Assembly: GCA_016219455.1 (NCBI GenBank)
Contig: JACRMZ010000041.1
Coordinates: 1-17,284, forward strand
DNA: 17,284 nucleotides
Direction: 5' to 3'
Origin: Candidatus Aenigmatarchaeota archaeon
GTDB taxonomy: Archaea > Aenigmatarchaeota > Aenigmatarchaeia > PWEA01 > JACRMZ01
This document shows, piece by piece, positions 1 through 6,283 of this stretch. Numbering within the stretch: position 1 is the stretch's first letter; every line of letters starts with the position of its first letter. The notes under the pieces were generated by a model, which ran no database searches, had not been told where the DNA came from, and was given only the letters and a program-made list of their open reading frames with translations. Made by a program: the position numbers and the translations under genes.

Positions 1-1011
1 AAGAGAAAAGTCAACGAGCTTCCAAAACTCCCTACAGAAATAAAGCCGCACCCGCAGGGCATAGAGCTTGGCATACTCAAGAGGATGCTTAAGGCCACAG
101 AGTCGAGGAAGCTTTCAGGATTTTTGCAAAACTCGTTCAGCAAGATAGGCTCGACTGCTGCCGAAGAAATCTGCCGTTTGTCATCACTCGACCCGGCAAG
201 GGATCCTAAGGGCATAGAGCGCGACGAGGCGGACAAACTCGTTTCGGCGATGGGAACAGTCAACCTGATGAGGCCGCCGACCGGTTGCCTGTCCCCCCTC
301 GGGGAGCCGCCCATGGAGAAGCGCCTCCAGCAGGAAGTGAAGTGCGAATTCGTCACATCCATAACCAGAGAGCCTTCCGTTTACCGTGGTCAGCCCTTCC
401 AGGTCGAAGCGGCGATGGCTTATGGCGGGGAGCTGAAGAAAGCAGAAGGGGAAGAGCAGCCGCCTGTCGAGATAATGAGGTTTGCAAACCGTGTTCCCCT
501 TCTCTACCAGTTTTCTGATTGCGCAACAACAAAGGCAATATCGCAGATACAATGGAGGCGTTACGGCCTTGATCAGCCAGGCAGTTCCGGCGTGCCCAAG
601 GGGCCGGCATTGATATTCATACACATGTGCTCTACATGGGTCCCGTTCACAAGCGAGAGCAAGGAAGCGATAGCGAGCTACCAGGAGATAATCAAGGAAA
701 TCAAGCTTGCAGTCCAGGAGTGCGCAAGGAAGATGGTGACGCATATTCACAAGGGCCAGCGTGCCAAGCACGAGACTGAGCGCCTCAGGGTGTTTGACAA
801 ATATTTCCCGTTGGTAATTTCAAGCGCCAAGGAGCTTGCTGAAAGCAAGGAGAAGCTCGACTTCAAGGAGATGATGGAGAAAGTCGTCAACAAGCAGCTC
901 GTTGAGATGGCAGCCGAGACGAAGGAGCTTGATGAAGAAGTGAAAAAAGCAGGGAAGAAGAGAGACAGGAAGAAGGAGGAATTTGATGCCGAAGAAGCCG
1001 GAGAAGACTAA
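1..1011 (+). CDS. top6B: DNA topoisomerase VI subunit B (C-terminal part)
   Basis: GHKL-ATPase subunit of topoisomerase VI, the type IIB enzyme that passes one duplex through a break made by the A subunit. The frame is open from base 1, so the gene starts upstream; 336 residues are seen. The N-terminal ATP-binding Bergerat fold is therefore outside. What is visible is the family-typical KPHPQGIELG-ILKRML stretch of the H2TH/linker region, the PPTGCLSPLGE segment, and the transducer domain with RVPLLYQ and WVPFTSESKEAIA. The lysine of FTSESK (codon at 661-663) is probably the switch lysine that contacts ATP, by analogy with GHKL enzymes. The last ~80 residues are charged and Lys/Glu-rich, likely a flexible or coiled tail. 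It overlaps top6A by 26 nt, which suggests translational coupling. Identification is by recognised sequence; confidence is high. Confidence 0.95.
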   Translation, partial: KRKVNELPKLPTEIKPHPQGIELGILKRMLKATESRKLSGFLQNSFSKIGSTAAEEICRLSSLDPARDPKGIERDEADKLVSAMGTVNLMRPPTGCLSPLGEPPMEKRLQQEVKCEFVTSITREPSVYRGQPFQVEAAMAYGGELKKAEGEEQPPVEIMRFANRVPLLYQFSDCATTKAISQIQWRRYGLDQPGSSGVPKGPALIFIHMCSTWVPFTSESKEAIASYQEIIKEIKLAVQECARKMVTHIHKGQRAKHETERLRVFDKYFPLVISSAKELAESKEKLDFKEMMEKVVNKQLVEMAAETKELDEEVKKAGKKRDRKKEEFDAEEAGED

Positions 1012-2107
1012 AGCGCCAGAGAAGGTAATGGTCGATGCGGAGACGCTCAAGAAGATAGGCCAGGCAATAGTCCAGCAGATAAAGGAGGGAAAAGTGCCAT
1101 CCGTTTCGATTCCCTCAAGGACATCAAACAACCTTGTTTATGACCCGGCAAACCAGTACTACGTCATTGGCGACCAGAAGATAAGCCGCTCTGCCGGAAA
1201 CATACGACACATCAAGCTTCTTGCGCAGTTCCTCAAAGTCGCCTGGTTTTGCAAGGACCTTGTTAAAGAGGGCAACAAGCACGTGACTAAAAGAGAATTG
1301 TATTATATTTCTGAAAGCTGGGGTGAGGAGTTCAAATTTGATGAGCAGCCTGAGTGCGACAATGTCGTTGAGGATATTGAAGCCGTAATCGGAAGGCCAA
1401 GGGAGGATTTCAACATCATCCCTGACAACCGCGGCTCCATTTACGGTGACATAACGATAAAGTACAGGAGCCCTTCAGGCAAGTTCAACACGATAAACTG
1501 TTTGGACACACCGGATGGCCAGTCAATTGGCCCCAGAATCTGCGAAGGCGAGATAGAGAAAGTCAACGCCGACAAGGTAATAGCGATAGAGACAGGCGGT
1601 ATGTACAACAGGCTCATGGAGGAAGAGGCGCATAAGAAGTTCAACGCCATTCTCGTGCACACAGCAGGGCAGGCGCCGCGTTCTACCAGACGATTGATAA
1701 AGAGGATAAGTGAGGAGAACAAGATTCCTGTCTACATATTCTGCGACTCCGACCCGTTCGGGTTGCATATAGCCATGGTCATCATCGCCGGCTCTGCAAA
1801 GTCCGCGCACGTGAACCATAAGCTTGCAACGCCAAAGGCGCAGTGGTTAGGGACAACTGCAACAGACATAACAAAGTACAAGCTGCGTTCTGATAAGCTG
1901 CGGCCGCTTGACTTCAAGAGGCTTGAGGAATTGAAGAAGGACCCTAGGTACAAGGACGATCCAAGGATGCAGAAGGAACTCCAGACATGGGTGAAGCTTG
2001 GGAAGAAGGCCGAGCAGCAGGCGTTGCTCAGGTACGGGTTCCGCTTTGTCGTTGATGAGTATCTGCCTGACAAGCTCAGGGAACTCAAGGCTCCGGGATT
2101 CCGTTAA
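986..2107 (+). CDS. top6A: DNA topoisomerase VI subunit A (Spo11-like)
   Basis: Cleavage subunit of topoisomerase VI; with subunit B it relaxes and decatenates DNA. 373 aa, full length. The winged-helix 5Y-CAP region holds KRELYYISES at residues 103-111; the second tyrosine, Tyr107, is the likely DNA-linking residue by analogy with Spo11. The TOPRIM domain shows Glu202 in AIETGGM and the acidic pair in CDSDPFG (Asp254, Asp256), which bind Mg. GQAPRSTRRLIKRI (about 228-241) is also family-typical. I start at ATG 986 because GGAGG at 975-979 lies 6 nt upstream; a TTG at 983 would be only 3 nt from that site. The start lies inside the end of top6B, giving a 26-nt overlap and probable coupling of the two subunits. 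Confidence 0.96.
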   Translation: MPKKPEKTKAPEKVMVDAETLKKIGQAIVQQIKEGKVPSVSIPSRTSNNLVYDPANQYYVIGDQKISRSAGNIRHIKLLAQFLKVAWFCKDLVKEGNKHVTKRELYYISESWGEEFKFDEQPECDNVVEDIEAVIGRPREDFNIIPDNRGSIYGDITIKYRSPSGKFNTINCLDTPDGQSIGPRICEGEIEKVNADKVIAIETGGMYNRLMEEEAHKKFNAILVHTAGQAPRSTRRLIKRISEENKIPVYIFCDSDPFGLHIAMVIIAGSAKSAHVNHKLATPKAQWLGTTATDITKYKLRSDKLRPLDFKRLEELKKDPRYKDDPRMQKELQTWVKLGKKAEQQALLRYGFRFVVDEYLPDKLRELKAPGFR

Positions 2108-2111
2108 AGTC

Positions 2112-2128
2112 TATTTAAAGCATAAAAG
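2112..2128 (+). promoter_or_regulatory. Putative TATA region for tRNA-Asn
   Basis: An AT-rich run containing TATTTAAAG and CATAAAAG lies 24-40 nt before the mature 5' end of the tRNA. This is the position expected of an archaeal TATA box giving a short 5' leader. It follows directly after the top6A stop codon. No B-recognition element is clear. Confidence 0.5.
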
Positions 2129-2151
2129 TACCCAAATTGAAAGATAGAAAG

Positions 2152-2226
2152 GCCGCTATAGCTCAGCGGTAGAGCGTCCGGCTGTTAACCGGAAGGTCGC
2201 AGGTTCAAACCCTGCTGGCGGCGCCA
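2152..2226 (+). tRNA. tRNA-Asn (anticodon GTT)
   Basis: Complete cloverleaf. The 7-bp acceptor stem is GCCGCTA (2152-2158) with TGGCGGC (2216-2222). The D stem is GCTC/GAGC (2161-2164, 2172-2175). The anticodon stem is TCCGG/CCGGA with loop CTGTTAA, so the anticodon is GTT at 2184-2186. The T stem is GCAGG/CCTGC with TTCAAAC loop. The discriminator is G2223 and CCA is encoded at 2224-2226. There is no intron. A strong hairpin element begins 3 nt after the CCA end, so the two may be cotranscribed. Confidence 0.97.
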
Positions 2227-2228
2227 AG

Positions 2229-2310
2229 CAGCCTTTTTCTCTACGGAAGCCGACAGACTGACGCATACCGAGTGTGCTTCATGTCCCGAGCATCCTAGTG
2301 AAAAACGCTG
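2229..2310 (+). repeat. Structured inverted-repeat element, copy 1
   Basis: An 82-nt stem-loop that begins 3 nt after tRNA-Asn. Pairs seen by hand: CAGC/GCTG (2229-2232 with 2307-2310), TTTTTC/GAAAAA (2234-2239 with 2300-2305), CTA/TAG (2241-2243 with 2296-2298), GGA/TCC (2245-2247 with 2293-2295) and GC/GC (2249-2250 with 2290-2291), separated by single mismatches and one bulge. The top is an internal loop with ACAGACTGAC (2253-2262), a hairpin GCATAC-CGA-GTGTGC (2263-2277), two bases, then CATGTCCCGA (2280-2289). The same two 10-mers, in the same arrangement around a different hairpin, recur on the minus strand within 8817-8960. It could be a small structured RNA or a repeat element. I do not recognise the family. 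The T5 run lies in the stem, so it need not act as a terminator. Confidence 0.6.
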
Positions 2311-2502
2311 GCGAAAATCAGTGTTTGTGGGTATTCAGGATTACCCTAAACTGAAGGTCTGGTCCTGCGAAGCTCAGTGAAAAGCGCTTCCTGCTCCATT
2401 GGGAGCATGCGGAAAGAACCCAGCCCTTAGACGTGAAAGGCCGGTTACAGCAGCGTTTTTGGCAAAAATCATCAATAAAAACTCCCGTGGGAAATATTGT
2501 TC
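2311..2502 (+). other. Structured intergenic stretch, candidate ncRNA
   Basis: No ORF here is supportable. Hand folding gives several hairpins: GGGTA/TACCC (2329-2333 with 2342-2346), and a three-way junction closed by CTGG/CCAG (2359-2362 with 2420-2423) and TCC.GC/GCGGA (2363-2368 with 2409-2413) that holds GAAGC/GCTTC (2369-2373 with 2386-2390) and TGCTCC/GGAGCA (2392-2397 with 2402-2407). An alternative hairpin pairs AACC and CCTT with AAGG and GGTT (2418-2446). A T5 run lies at 2456-2460. From 2460 to 2502 the sequence turns AT-rich and probably holds the promoter of the next gene. The strand of any RNA is not settled; I found neither RNase P nor SRP RNA signature motifs. Confidence 0.3.
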
Positions 2503-3156
2503 ATGAGAATCGCGCTTTTCCTCCTTTTGCTCCTTCCGCTGGCATTCGCGCAGCAAGCCCTTGTTCCAGTTCTAAAGGCCAGCGTTGGCGACACGTTGAT
2601 CATCAATATGCCGTTTTACAACGACACTACAGGAAAGCTGATGGCAGGATTTGATGCCGAAGTCGTCATCTCGGAAACGAAGATAGTGAAACTATATGAT
2701 GATGGAAATCACAGCGATGTGGATGTCCAAGACGGCGTCTACGGGAACAAGTATGTGGTCGATGTTCAGCCAGGAACCTATGTCATCCGCTTCCTCCTCA
2801 AGGACGGGGAAAAAATACTCAAGACAAGCAACCAGTCGTGGGAAATCTCCCCCAAACCACTAGTCCCGCCTGAAATGCTTCCCTACGTTGTCATAGGCTC
2901 CATGGGGGCGTTTGTTGCCGTGTTTTTCATTTACAAGCGCGCAAGGAGAGGTGCCGACATCAATGCAAGGATAAACGAGCTTGAGTGCAGGAAAGAGGCG
3001 ATAAACAAGGCGCTCGAGGACGCACAGCGCGATTTCTTCACAAGGAAGATTGACGAAAACACCCTTACAGAAATGACCACCAACTACAAGAAGGAGCTTG
3101 CAAATATCGACGTTGAGCTTCAGAAGATCTGGGCGAAAAAGAAGAACCCTAGCTGA
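2503..3156 (+). CDS. Secreted/membrane-anchored protein with beta-domain and cytosolic coiled tail
   Basis: Function unknown. 217 aa from ATG 2503; a TTG two codons upstream is less likely because the signal sequence reads naturally from the ATG. Residues 1-18 form a signal peptide (MRIALFLLLLLPLAFAQQ). Residues about 20-120 are an extracytoplasmic beta-rich domain with DDGNHSDVDVQDGVYG at 66-81, an Asp/Gly pattern like metal-binding loops in Ig-like repeat proteins (inference). One membrane helix lies at about 127-144, followed by a positive KRARR stop-transfer. The tail from about 150 to 212 is charged and helical, probably coiled coil, and cytosolic. There is no clear Shine-Dalgarno site. 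It runs toward the kinase-like gene and overlaps its end by 8 nt. Confidence 0.85.
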   Translation: MRIALFLLLLLPLAFAQQALVPVLKASVGDTLIINMPFYNDTTGKLMAGFDAEVVISETKIVKLYDDGNHSDVDVQDGVYGNKYVVDVQPGTYVIRFLLKDGEKILKTSNQSWEISPKPLVPPEMLPYVVIGSMGAFVAVFFIYKRARRGADINARINELECRKEAINKALEDAQRDFFTRKIDENTLTEMTTNYKKELANIDVELQKIWAKKKNPS

Positions 3157-3706
3157 TTCGGTCCCCTATTATTTTCTCGAGTTTTTTGCAGAGGTCCATC
3201 GGTGGCAAAGATGAATCGAGAAGAACAACTGGCTTCAGGTCAGCGAAGGCACGCTGGTATTCGATGAAGTTGCCGTTGAGATTGCGTATGTAGTCCGAAT
3301 CAGTCTCCTTCCATTGCCCTGCCAACGCGCGGTTGCGCTTCTCTGCGCGTTCTATTATCCGCTCTTCTGGAAGCGTGAGTATTATCCTCAGGTCAGGCTC
3401 GGTTTTCTGGATGCTCATGTACAGGCGCTCGATAACGTCGTACCCGCCCAAAAGCTTAGCGTACATGAGGCAGTCTATCCAGTCCCTGTCGCCAATGACG
3501 TTTTTGCCCTGGAGCGACAAAAGCCGTTTCTCCCGTTCAATGTACTGGTTAAGGAACCATATCTGCCTGAGGACGGGGTCATTCTGCGGTTTTATCGTCG
3601 TGTCTATTATCTCTGGGACAAGCTCCCAGCCGGGATTGCAGGATTTGAAAATGTTGCAAAGGGTGGTTTTTCCCGTGCCGGAGGAACCGCTTATCGTCAC
3701 AAACAC
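3149..3706 (-). CDS. P-loop nucleotide/deoxynucleoside kinase-like protein
   Basis: Small P-loop protein of the thymidylate/deoxynucleoside kinase type, 185 aa from the chosen start. Walker A is GSSGTGKT at residues 7-14. GDRDWID at 72-78 fits the DR(S/Y) substrate-site motif of this group, and an Arg-rich stretch around 117-127 (ERAEKRNR) could be the lid. Substrate is not determinable; a thymidylate kinase role is tempting given thyX, dcd and dut nearby, but those sit over 2.5 kb away in other units. I chose GTG 3706, giving MFVTISGSSGTGKT, the usual spacing from start to P-loop. The longer reading from ATG 3796 adds a non-family segment overlapping the regulator gene, and GTG 3700 is also possible. 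No Shine-Dalgarno site is evident. It is probably expressed from the trmB-like promoter. Confidence 0.8.
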   Translation of the reverse strand: MFVTISGSSGTGKTTLCNIFKSCNPGWELVPEIIDTTIKPQNDPVLRQIWFLNQYIEREKRLLSLQGKNVIGDRDWIDCLMYAKLLGGYDVIERLYMSIQKTEPDLRIILTLPEERIIERAEKRNRALAGQWKETDSDYIRNLNGNFIEYQRAFADLKPVVLLDSSLPPMDLCKKLEKIIGDRIS

Positions 3707-3740
3707 AATAAAAAATTGTTTTGATGGGAAAAGAGCGTTA

Positions 3741-3760
3741 GTTGTCACAGAAGGGACAAC
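3741..3760. repeat. Inverted repeat between regulator and kinase genes
   Basis: GTTGTC (3741-3746) and GACAAC (3755-3760) form a perfect 6-bp inverted repeat with an 8-nt spacer. On the minus strand it begins 5 nt after the regulator's stop codon and is followed by the T-rich CTCTTTTC. It could be a weak terminator, an intercistronic hairpin, or a binding site for the adjacent TrmB-type regulator. Only the repeat itself is seen; the role is not. Confidence 0.4.
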
Positions 3761-3764
3761 GTAC

Positions 3765-4502
3765 CTACTTCTCTGCCGTGCCCCACAGTGTGTCAAATAC
3801 AGATAGGAACGCCTTTGCGACTTCCGGGGAATTTATCTGTATCAGCGTCGCTGAGTCCCATATTGCTATGTGGAAAATCCTCTCGTCGTATACCGCCCAG
3901 TCGACTCTGCCAACGATGTCCTCGTTTATGAACCGTATTTCGAACCCGAACTTTTTGGCGATTTTTTTTGCCTCTTCTGTCTGCGGGGAATGCTCGTAGA
4001 CTGCCCGAAATAAAGAGCCGCGTTCCTTCATCGTCTTGAGCCACCTTTCCCACCTTCCCGTGTATTTAGTGGGGGCAAGTGCCTTGGCGAAAACGGCCGT
4101 TTTTTTCACAGCTCCGCTGAGGTTTTCAAAGTGGTTTATTATCGCTGTCTCGCCCTTTATCACTGTTACCATTTCCCCGTCGACTTTCTTCATGGCGTGC
4201 ATTTTCTCCAGTGCCGGAAGGATTGATGAAATTCTTGACCGTGTTTTTTCAATTTCCCTGAACCTTTCTTCAACAAGGGAAAGGATGTTTCTTGGCTCTC
4301 TGGCTATGTATATTTTTTTCCTCTTTCCAACGCCGACTTCCAGCAGCCCCTTTCTCACCAGCCGTTCGCACACTTCATATAGCTTTGTCCTCGCTATCCC
4401 AGTCTCTTTGGAAAGCTCAAAAACAGTCATCGGGCCCTTGCGTAAGAGCGTCGTATAACTCCGCTTCTCGTGTGGAGTGAATATCTCGTCAAGCTCGTCC
4501 AT
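3765..4502 (-). CDS. TrmB-family transcriptional regulator
   Basis: 245-aa DNA-binding regulator. Residues about 10-70 form a winged helix-turn-helix (RSYTTLLRKGPMTVFELSKE, then GIARTKLYEVCERLVRKGLL), typical of TrmB/sugar-specific regulators. A helical linker at about 75-105 is followed by a C-terminal phospholipase-D-like fold domain (TVIKGETAIINHFE to VGRVDWAVYDERIFHIAIWD), as in short TrmB proteins that lack the long sugar-binding domain. The ligand is unknown. ATG 4502 has no Shine-Dalgarno site, but TTTAAATAA lies about 26 nt upstream, so the transcript is probably leaderless. The kinase-like gene lies 58 nt downstream in the same direction and may be cotranscribed. An inverted repeat at 3741-3760 lies between them. 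Confidence 0.88.
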   Translation of the reverse strand: MDELDEIFTPHEKRSYTTLLRKGPMTVFELSKETGIARTKLYEVCERLVRKGLLEVGVGKRKKIYIAREPRNILSLVEERFREIEKTRSRISSILPALEKMHAMKKVDGEMVTVIKGETAIINHFENLSGAVKKTAVFAKALAPTKYTGRWERWLKTMKERGSLFRAVYEHSPQTEEAKKIAKKFGFEIRFINEDIVGRVDWAVYDERIFHIAIWDSATLIQINSPEVAKAFLSVFDTLWGTAEK

Positions 4503-4522
4503 AGCAAGAGAAATATTCGGAG

Positions 4523-4532
4523 TTATTTAAAT
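4523..4532 (-). promoter_or_regulatory. TATA box of the TrmB-type regulator gene
   Basis: On the minus strand this reads ATTTAAATAA, centred about 26 nt before ATG 4502. That distance puts the transcription start at or next to the ATG, so a leaderless mRNA is expected. It overlaps the stop codon of the upstream methyltransferase gene, so the regulator can be transcribed on its own. Confidence 0.6.
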
Positions 4533-5338
4533 TCCGCGTCTATGCAGATTTTCCATAGCCTGGGCGAGTATGGGAGGACTTTCCTGGCCGCCAGTATTTT
4601 GACGCCCCTTCCGGCCCTTTTGGCAGCCTCCAAAACTTCATTTTCTGCCTTTTTTGTATCATCCCCAGATACAGTGTAATAATGTATCACGCCGTTTTTG
4701 GCGATGCATCCGACTGCCAGATCGAGGAATTTATCGGCGTGCTTTGGGAGAGGCATAAGAATCCTGTCTGCCACCATGCCTTTGCATACCTCGGCCACGT
4801 CGCCAAGAACAGTCACCACAGATGTTTTGTTTAGCCGTATGTTTTTCTCCATGAGTTTGACAGCTTCAGGGTTTATTTCAACTGCAGTCACGTTGGCACG
4901 GGCCTTCTTCGCTATCACTATTGCAAACGGGCCGATGCCTGCAAACATAACAAGAACGCGTTCACTGGAGGACACAGCGTCTGCGATGTGCTGCCGTTCC
5001 GTGGATTCCCTTGGGGAAAAGTACGCTTTTCGGACATCGACATAAAACGAGCATCCGTGTTCCCGGTGGATGGTTTCAAATGTTTTTTCGCCAGCCAGAT
5101 ATTCGTAATTGCGCAGCCGGAATTCGCCCTCCCTTTCGCCGCATTTCATCAAGACAGTCTTTATCGATTTGTTGACTGACATTATGGCGTCTGCGAGAAC
5201 AATCTTGTTTTTTCCATGCTCTTCCGGCACTTCTATGATTGCAATAGACCCAATAGTATCAAAGCTCTTTGTTATCGTCTTTATTTCCTCCTTGGAAATT
5301 TTGCCAGAAAGCGCTTCCTTGAGGTTTTTAGGCTTCAT
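4523..5338 (-). CDS. Trm5/TYW2-family tRNA (guanine37-N1)-methyltransferase-like
   Basis: SAM-dependent methyltransferase of the archaeal/eukaryotic Trm5 group, 271 aa, expected to methylate tRNA position 37 or act in wyosine synthesis. Residues about 1-100 correspond to the D2 domain (IGSIAIIEVPEE at 29-40). YFSPRESTER at 106-115 is the Trm5 SPR..ER motif. SAM motif I is MFAGIGPFAI at 131-140 and the ribose-binding acidic residue is in AVEINP (Glu154). The catalytic NPP/NLP-type motif reads MPLPK at 195-199, with proline where, as I recall it, M. jannaschii Trm5 has asparagine. The short length means the N-terminal D1 domain of long Trm5b is missing. Five bases separate its ATG (5338) from the stop of the upstream zinc-ribbon gene. 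Trm5 versus TYW2 subtype is not certain. Confidence 0.88.
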   Translation of the reverse strand: MKPKNLKEALSGKISKEEIKTITKSFDTIGSIAIIEVPEEHGKNKIVLADAIMSVNKSIKTVLMKCGEREGEFRLRNYEYLAGEKTFETIHREHGCSFYVDVRKAYFSPRESTERQHIADAVSSSERVLVMFAGIGPFAIVIAKKARANVTAVEINPEAVKLMEKNIRLNKTSVVTVLGDVAEVCKGMVADRILMPLPKHADKFLDLAVGCIAKNGVIHYYTVSGDDTKKAENEVLEAAKRAGRGVKILAARKVLPYSPRLWKICIDAEFK

Positions 5339-5343
5339 AATCG

Positions 5344-5493
5344 CTAGTCGTCAAGAATTGCATGCAGGTTGTCAAGGGGGTTTCTGCAGTTACTGCAGAC
5401 AAAATCGCCCTCAAAGCCATCATAGATGGGCTTTATGGATACGGGATTCATATAACGGCATGCGGGGCACTTGACTGCAAGAATGGCCTGCAT
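5344..5493 (-). CDS. 49-aa zinc-ribbon protein
   Basis: Small protein with two cysteine knuckles, CPAC at residues 9-12 and CSNC at 33-36, so a zinc ribbon. The C-terminal tail is acidic (LDD). No specific family is recognised. I start at ATG 5493 rather than the upstream in-frame ATG 5628, which would overlap the divergent dphB gene and add a segment without zinc-ribbon character. TTTAAA at 5515-5520 lies about 25 nt upstream, fitting a leaderless start. It is followed after 5 nt by the Trm5-type gene, so the two are probably cotranscribed and it may serve RNA binding (inference from context). Confidence 0.75.
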   Translation of the reverse strand: MQAILAVKCPACRYMNPVSIKPIYDGFEGDFVCSNCRNPLDNLHAILDD

Positions 5494-5513
5494 GCTCTGT
5501 TGTTGCTGGCTCG

Positions 5514-5521
5514 CTTTAAAT
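5514..5521 (-). promoter_or_regulatory. TATA box in the zinc-ribbon/dphB divergent region
   Basis: ATTTAAAG on the minus strand, centred about 25 nt before ATG 5493, matches leaderless initiation of the zinc-ribbon/trm5 unit. The TTTAAA core is palindromic and lies about 43 nt before dphB ATG 5561, so it could also serve dphB with a short leader. No better TATA box for dphB is visible in the 67-nt gap. Confidence 0.55.
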
Positions 5522-5560
5522 CCTCTTGTCTCAATCGCTAAACAGTCTGTTAAGATTGTT

Positions 5561-6283
5561 ATGCTGCATCTTGTCGGCGGGGGCCTGTGGGACGAGAAGG
5601 ACATCACTTTGAGAGGCATGGATGCCATTAGGAAATGCGATGCAGTTTATCTGGACTCTTACACGTCTTTTTGGGGAGGGCGGGAGGGATTGGAGAAGGC
5701 TGCAGGGAAGAAGGTAATAGTTGCGGGAAGGGGGGACCTTGAGGACAATGTGATGAAAATAGTTTCCCTTGCCAAGGTTTCAGATGTCGCAATAGTTGTC
5801 CCGGGCGACCCCATGGTCGCAACGACGCATTCAATGATAATAATGGAGGCGCGAAAGCACGGCGTCAAGACGCAGGTGATACATGCGCCATCCATTTTTT
5901 CCGCCATTGCCGAAACGGGCCTGCATATCTACAAGTTCGGCAGGACTATAACCATCCCTTTTACGTCGGAGAACTTCTCGCCAGAGAGTTTTTTCGATGG
6001 AATAAAGGAAAATCGCGACCGCGGCCTGCACACACTCCTTCTTTTGGATATCAGGGATAGTCAGATGAAGCCTAGCCATGCAATGAAGCTCATACTTTCC
6101 ATTTCAGAAAAGAGGAACCGGGAAATAAAAAACGACGACAAAATATTCGTGGTCTCTTTCACCGACAAATCCAAGATATGCTACGGAAAAATCGGGAGCC
6201 TGATGCGCGAAGAGTTCCCTTCACCTAGCTGTTTAATCATGCCAGGCAAGCTTCATCGCACTGAGGAAGAGTTCCTTTCCTGA
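5561..6283 (+). CDS. dphB: Diphthine synthase
   Basis: Transfers methyl groups from SAM to the modified histidine of elongation factor 2 in diphthamide synthesis (Dph5/DphB). 240 aa, tetrapyrrole-methylase fold. Family-typical segments seen: MLHLVGGGLWDEKDITLRG at 1-19, LDSYTSFW (about 31-38, the family's ESYTS region), VPGDPMVATTHS, HAPSIFSAIAETGLHIYKFG and LLLLDI. I start at ATG 5561 because the family begins MLxxVGxGL; the longer open frame upstream (from 5471) runs antisense to the zinc-ribbon gene. Its last 31 nt overlap the end of thyX on the opposite strand. The short C-terminus fits the family without an extension. Confidence 0.95.
   Translation: MLHLVGGGLWDEKDITLRGMDAIRKCDAVYLDSYTSFWGGREGLEKAAGKKVIVAGRGDLEDNVMKIVSLAKVSDVAIVVPGDPMVATTHSMIIMEARKHGVKTQVIHAPSIFSAIAETGLHIYKFGRTITIPFTSENFSPESFFDGIKENRDRGLHTLLLLDIRDSQMKPSHAMKLILSISEKRNREIKNDDKIFVVSFTDKSKICYGKIGSLMREEFPSPSCLIMPGKLHRTEEEFLS

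Noticed and set aside
2234..2240. T5 tract as a simple terminator of tRNA-Asn
   Set aside because: The T run pairs with A5 at 2301-2305 in the long stem, so a plain oligo-T terminator is not the only reading; I did not list it separately.
2232..2381. A cysteine-containing reading frame (ECASCPEHP region) on plus
   Set aside because: It has no start codon and runs back into the tRNA. The shared sequence with 8817-8960 keeps RNA-like pairing but not the reading frame.
2177..2450. Near-complementarity between tRNA-Asn anticodon arm and GGTTACAGC at 2443-2451
   Set aside because: About a dozen bases pair with one bulge; this is short and likely chance, with no other sign of an antisense RNA.
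2227..2460. RNase P RNA or SRP RNA in the spacer after tRNA-Asn
   Set aside because: An AGAACCC stretch recalls the RNase P 3' conserved region, and TGTAACCGG on minus recalls the SRP RNA 5' domain. The RNase P GGAAGTCC/ACAGAA pairing and the SRP GGAAGGGAGCAG loop are missing.
3707..3796. N-terminal extension of the kinase-like protein from ATG 3796
   Set aside because: The extra residues overlap the regulator's end, resemble out-of-frame translation, and displace the P-loop from its usual place near the N-terminus.
5471..5560. N-terminal extension of DphB
   Set aside because: It lies antisense to the zinc-ribbon gene and its promoter; the family starts at MLHLVGGGLW.
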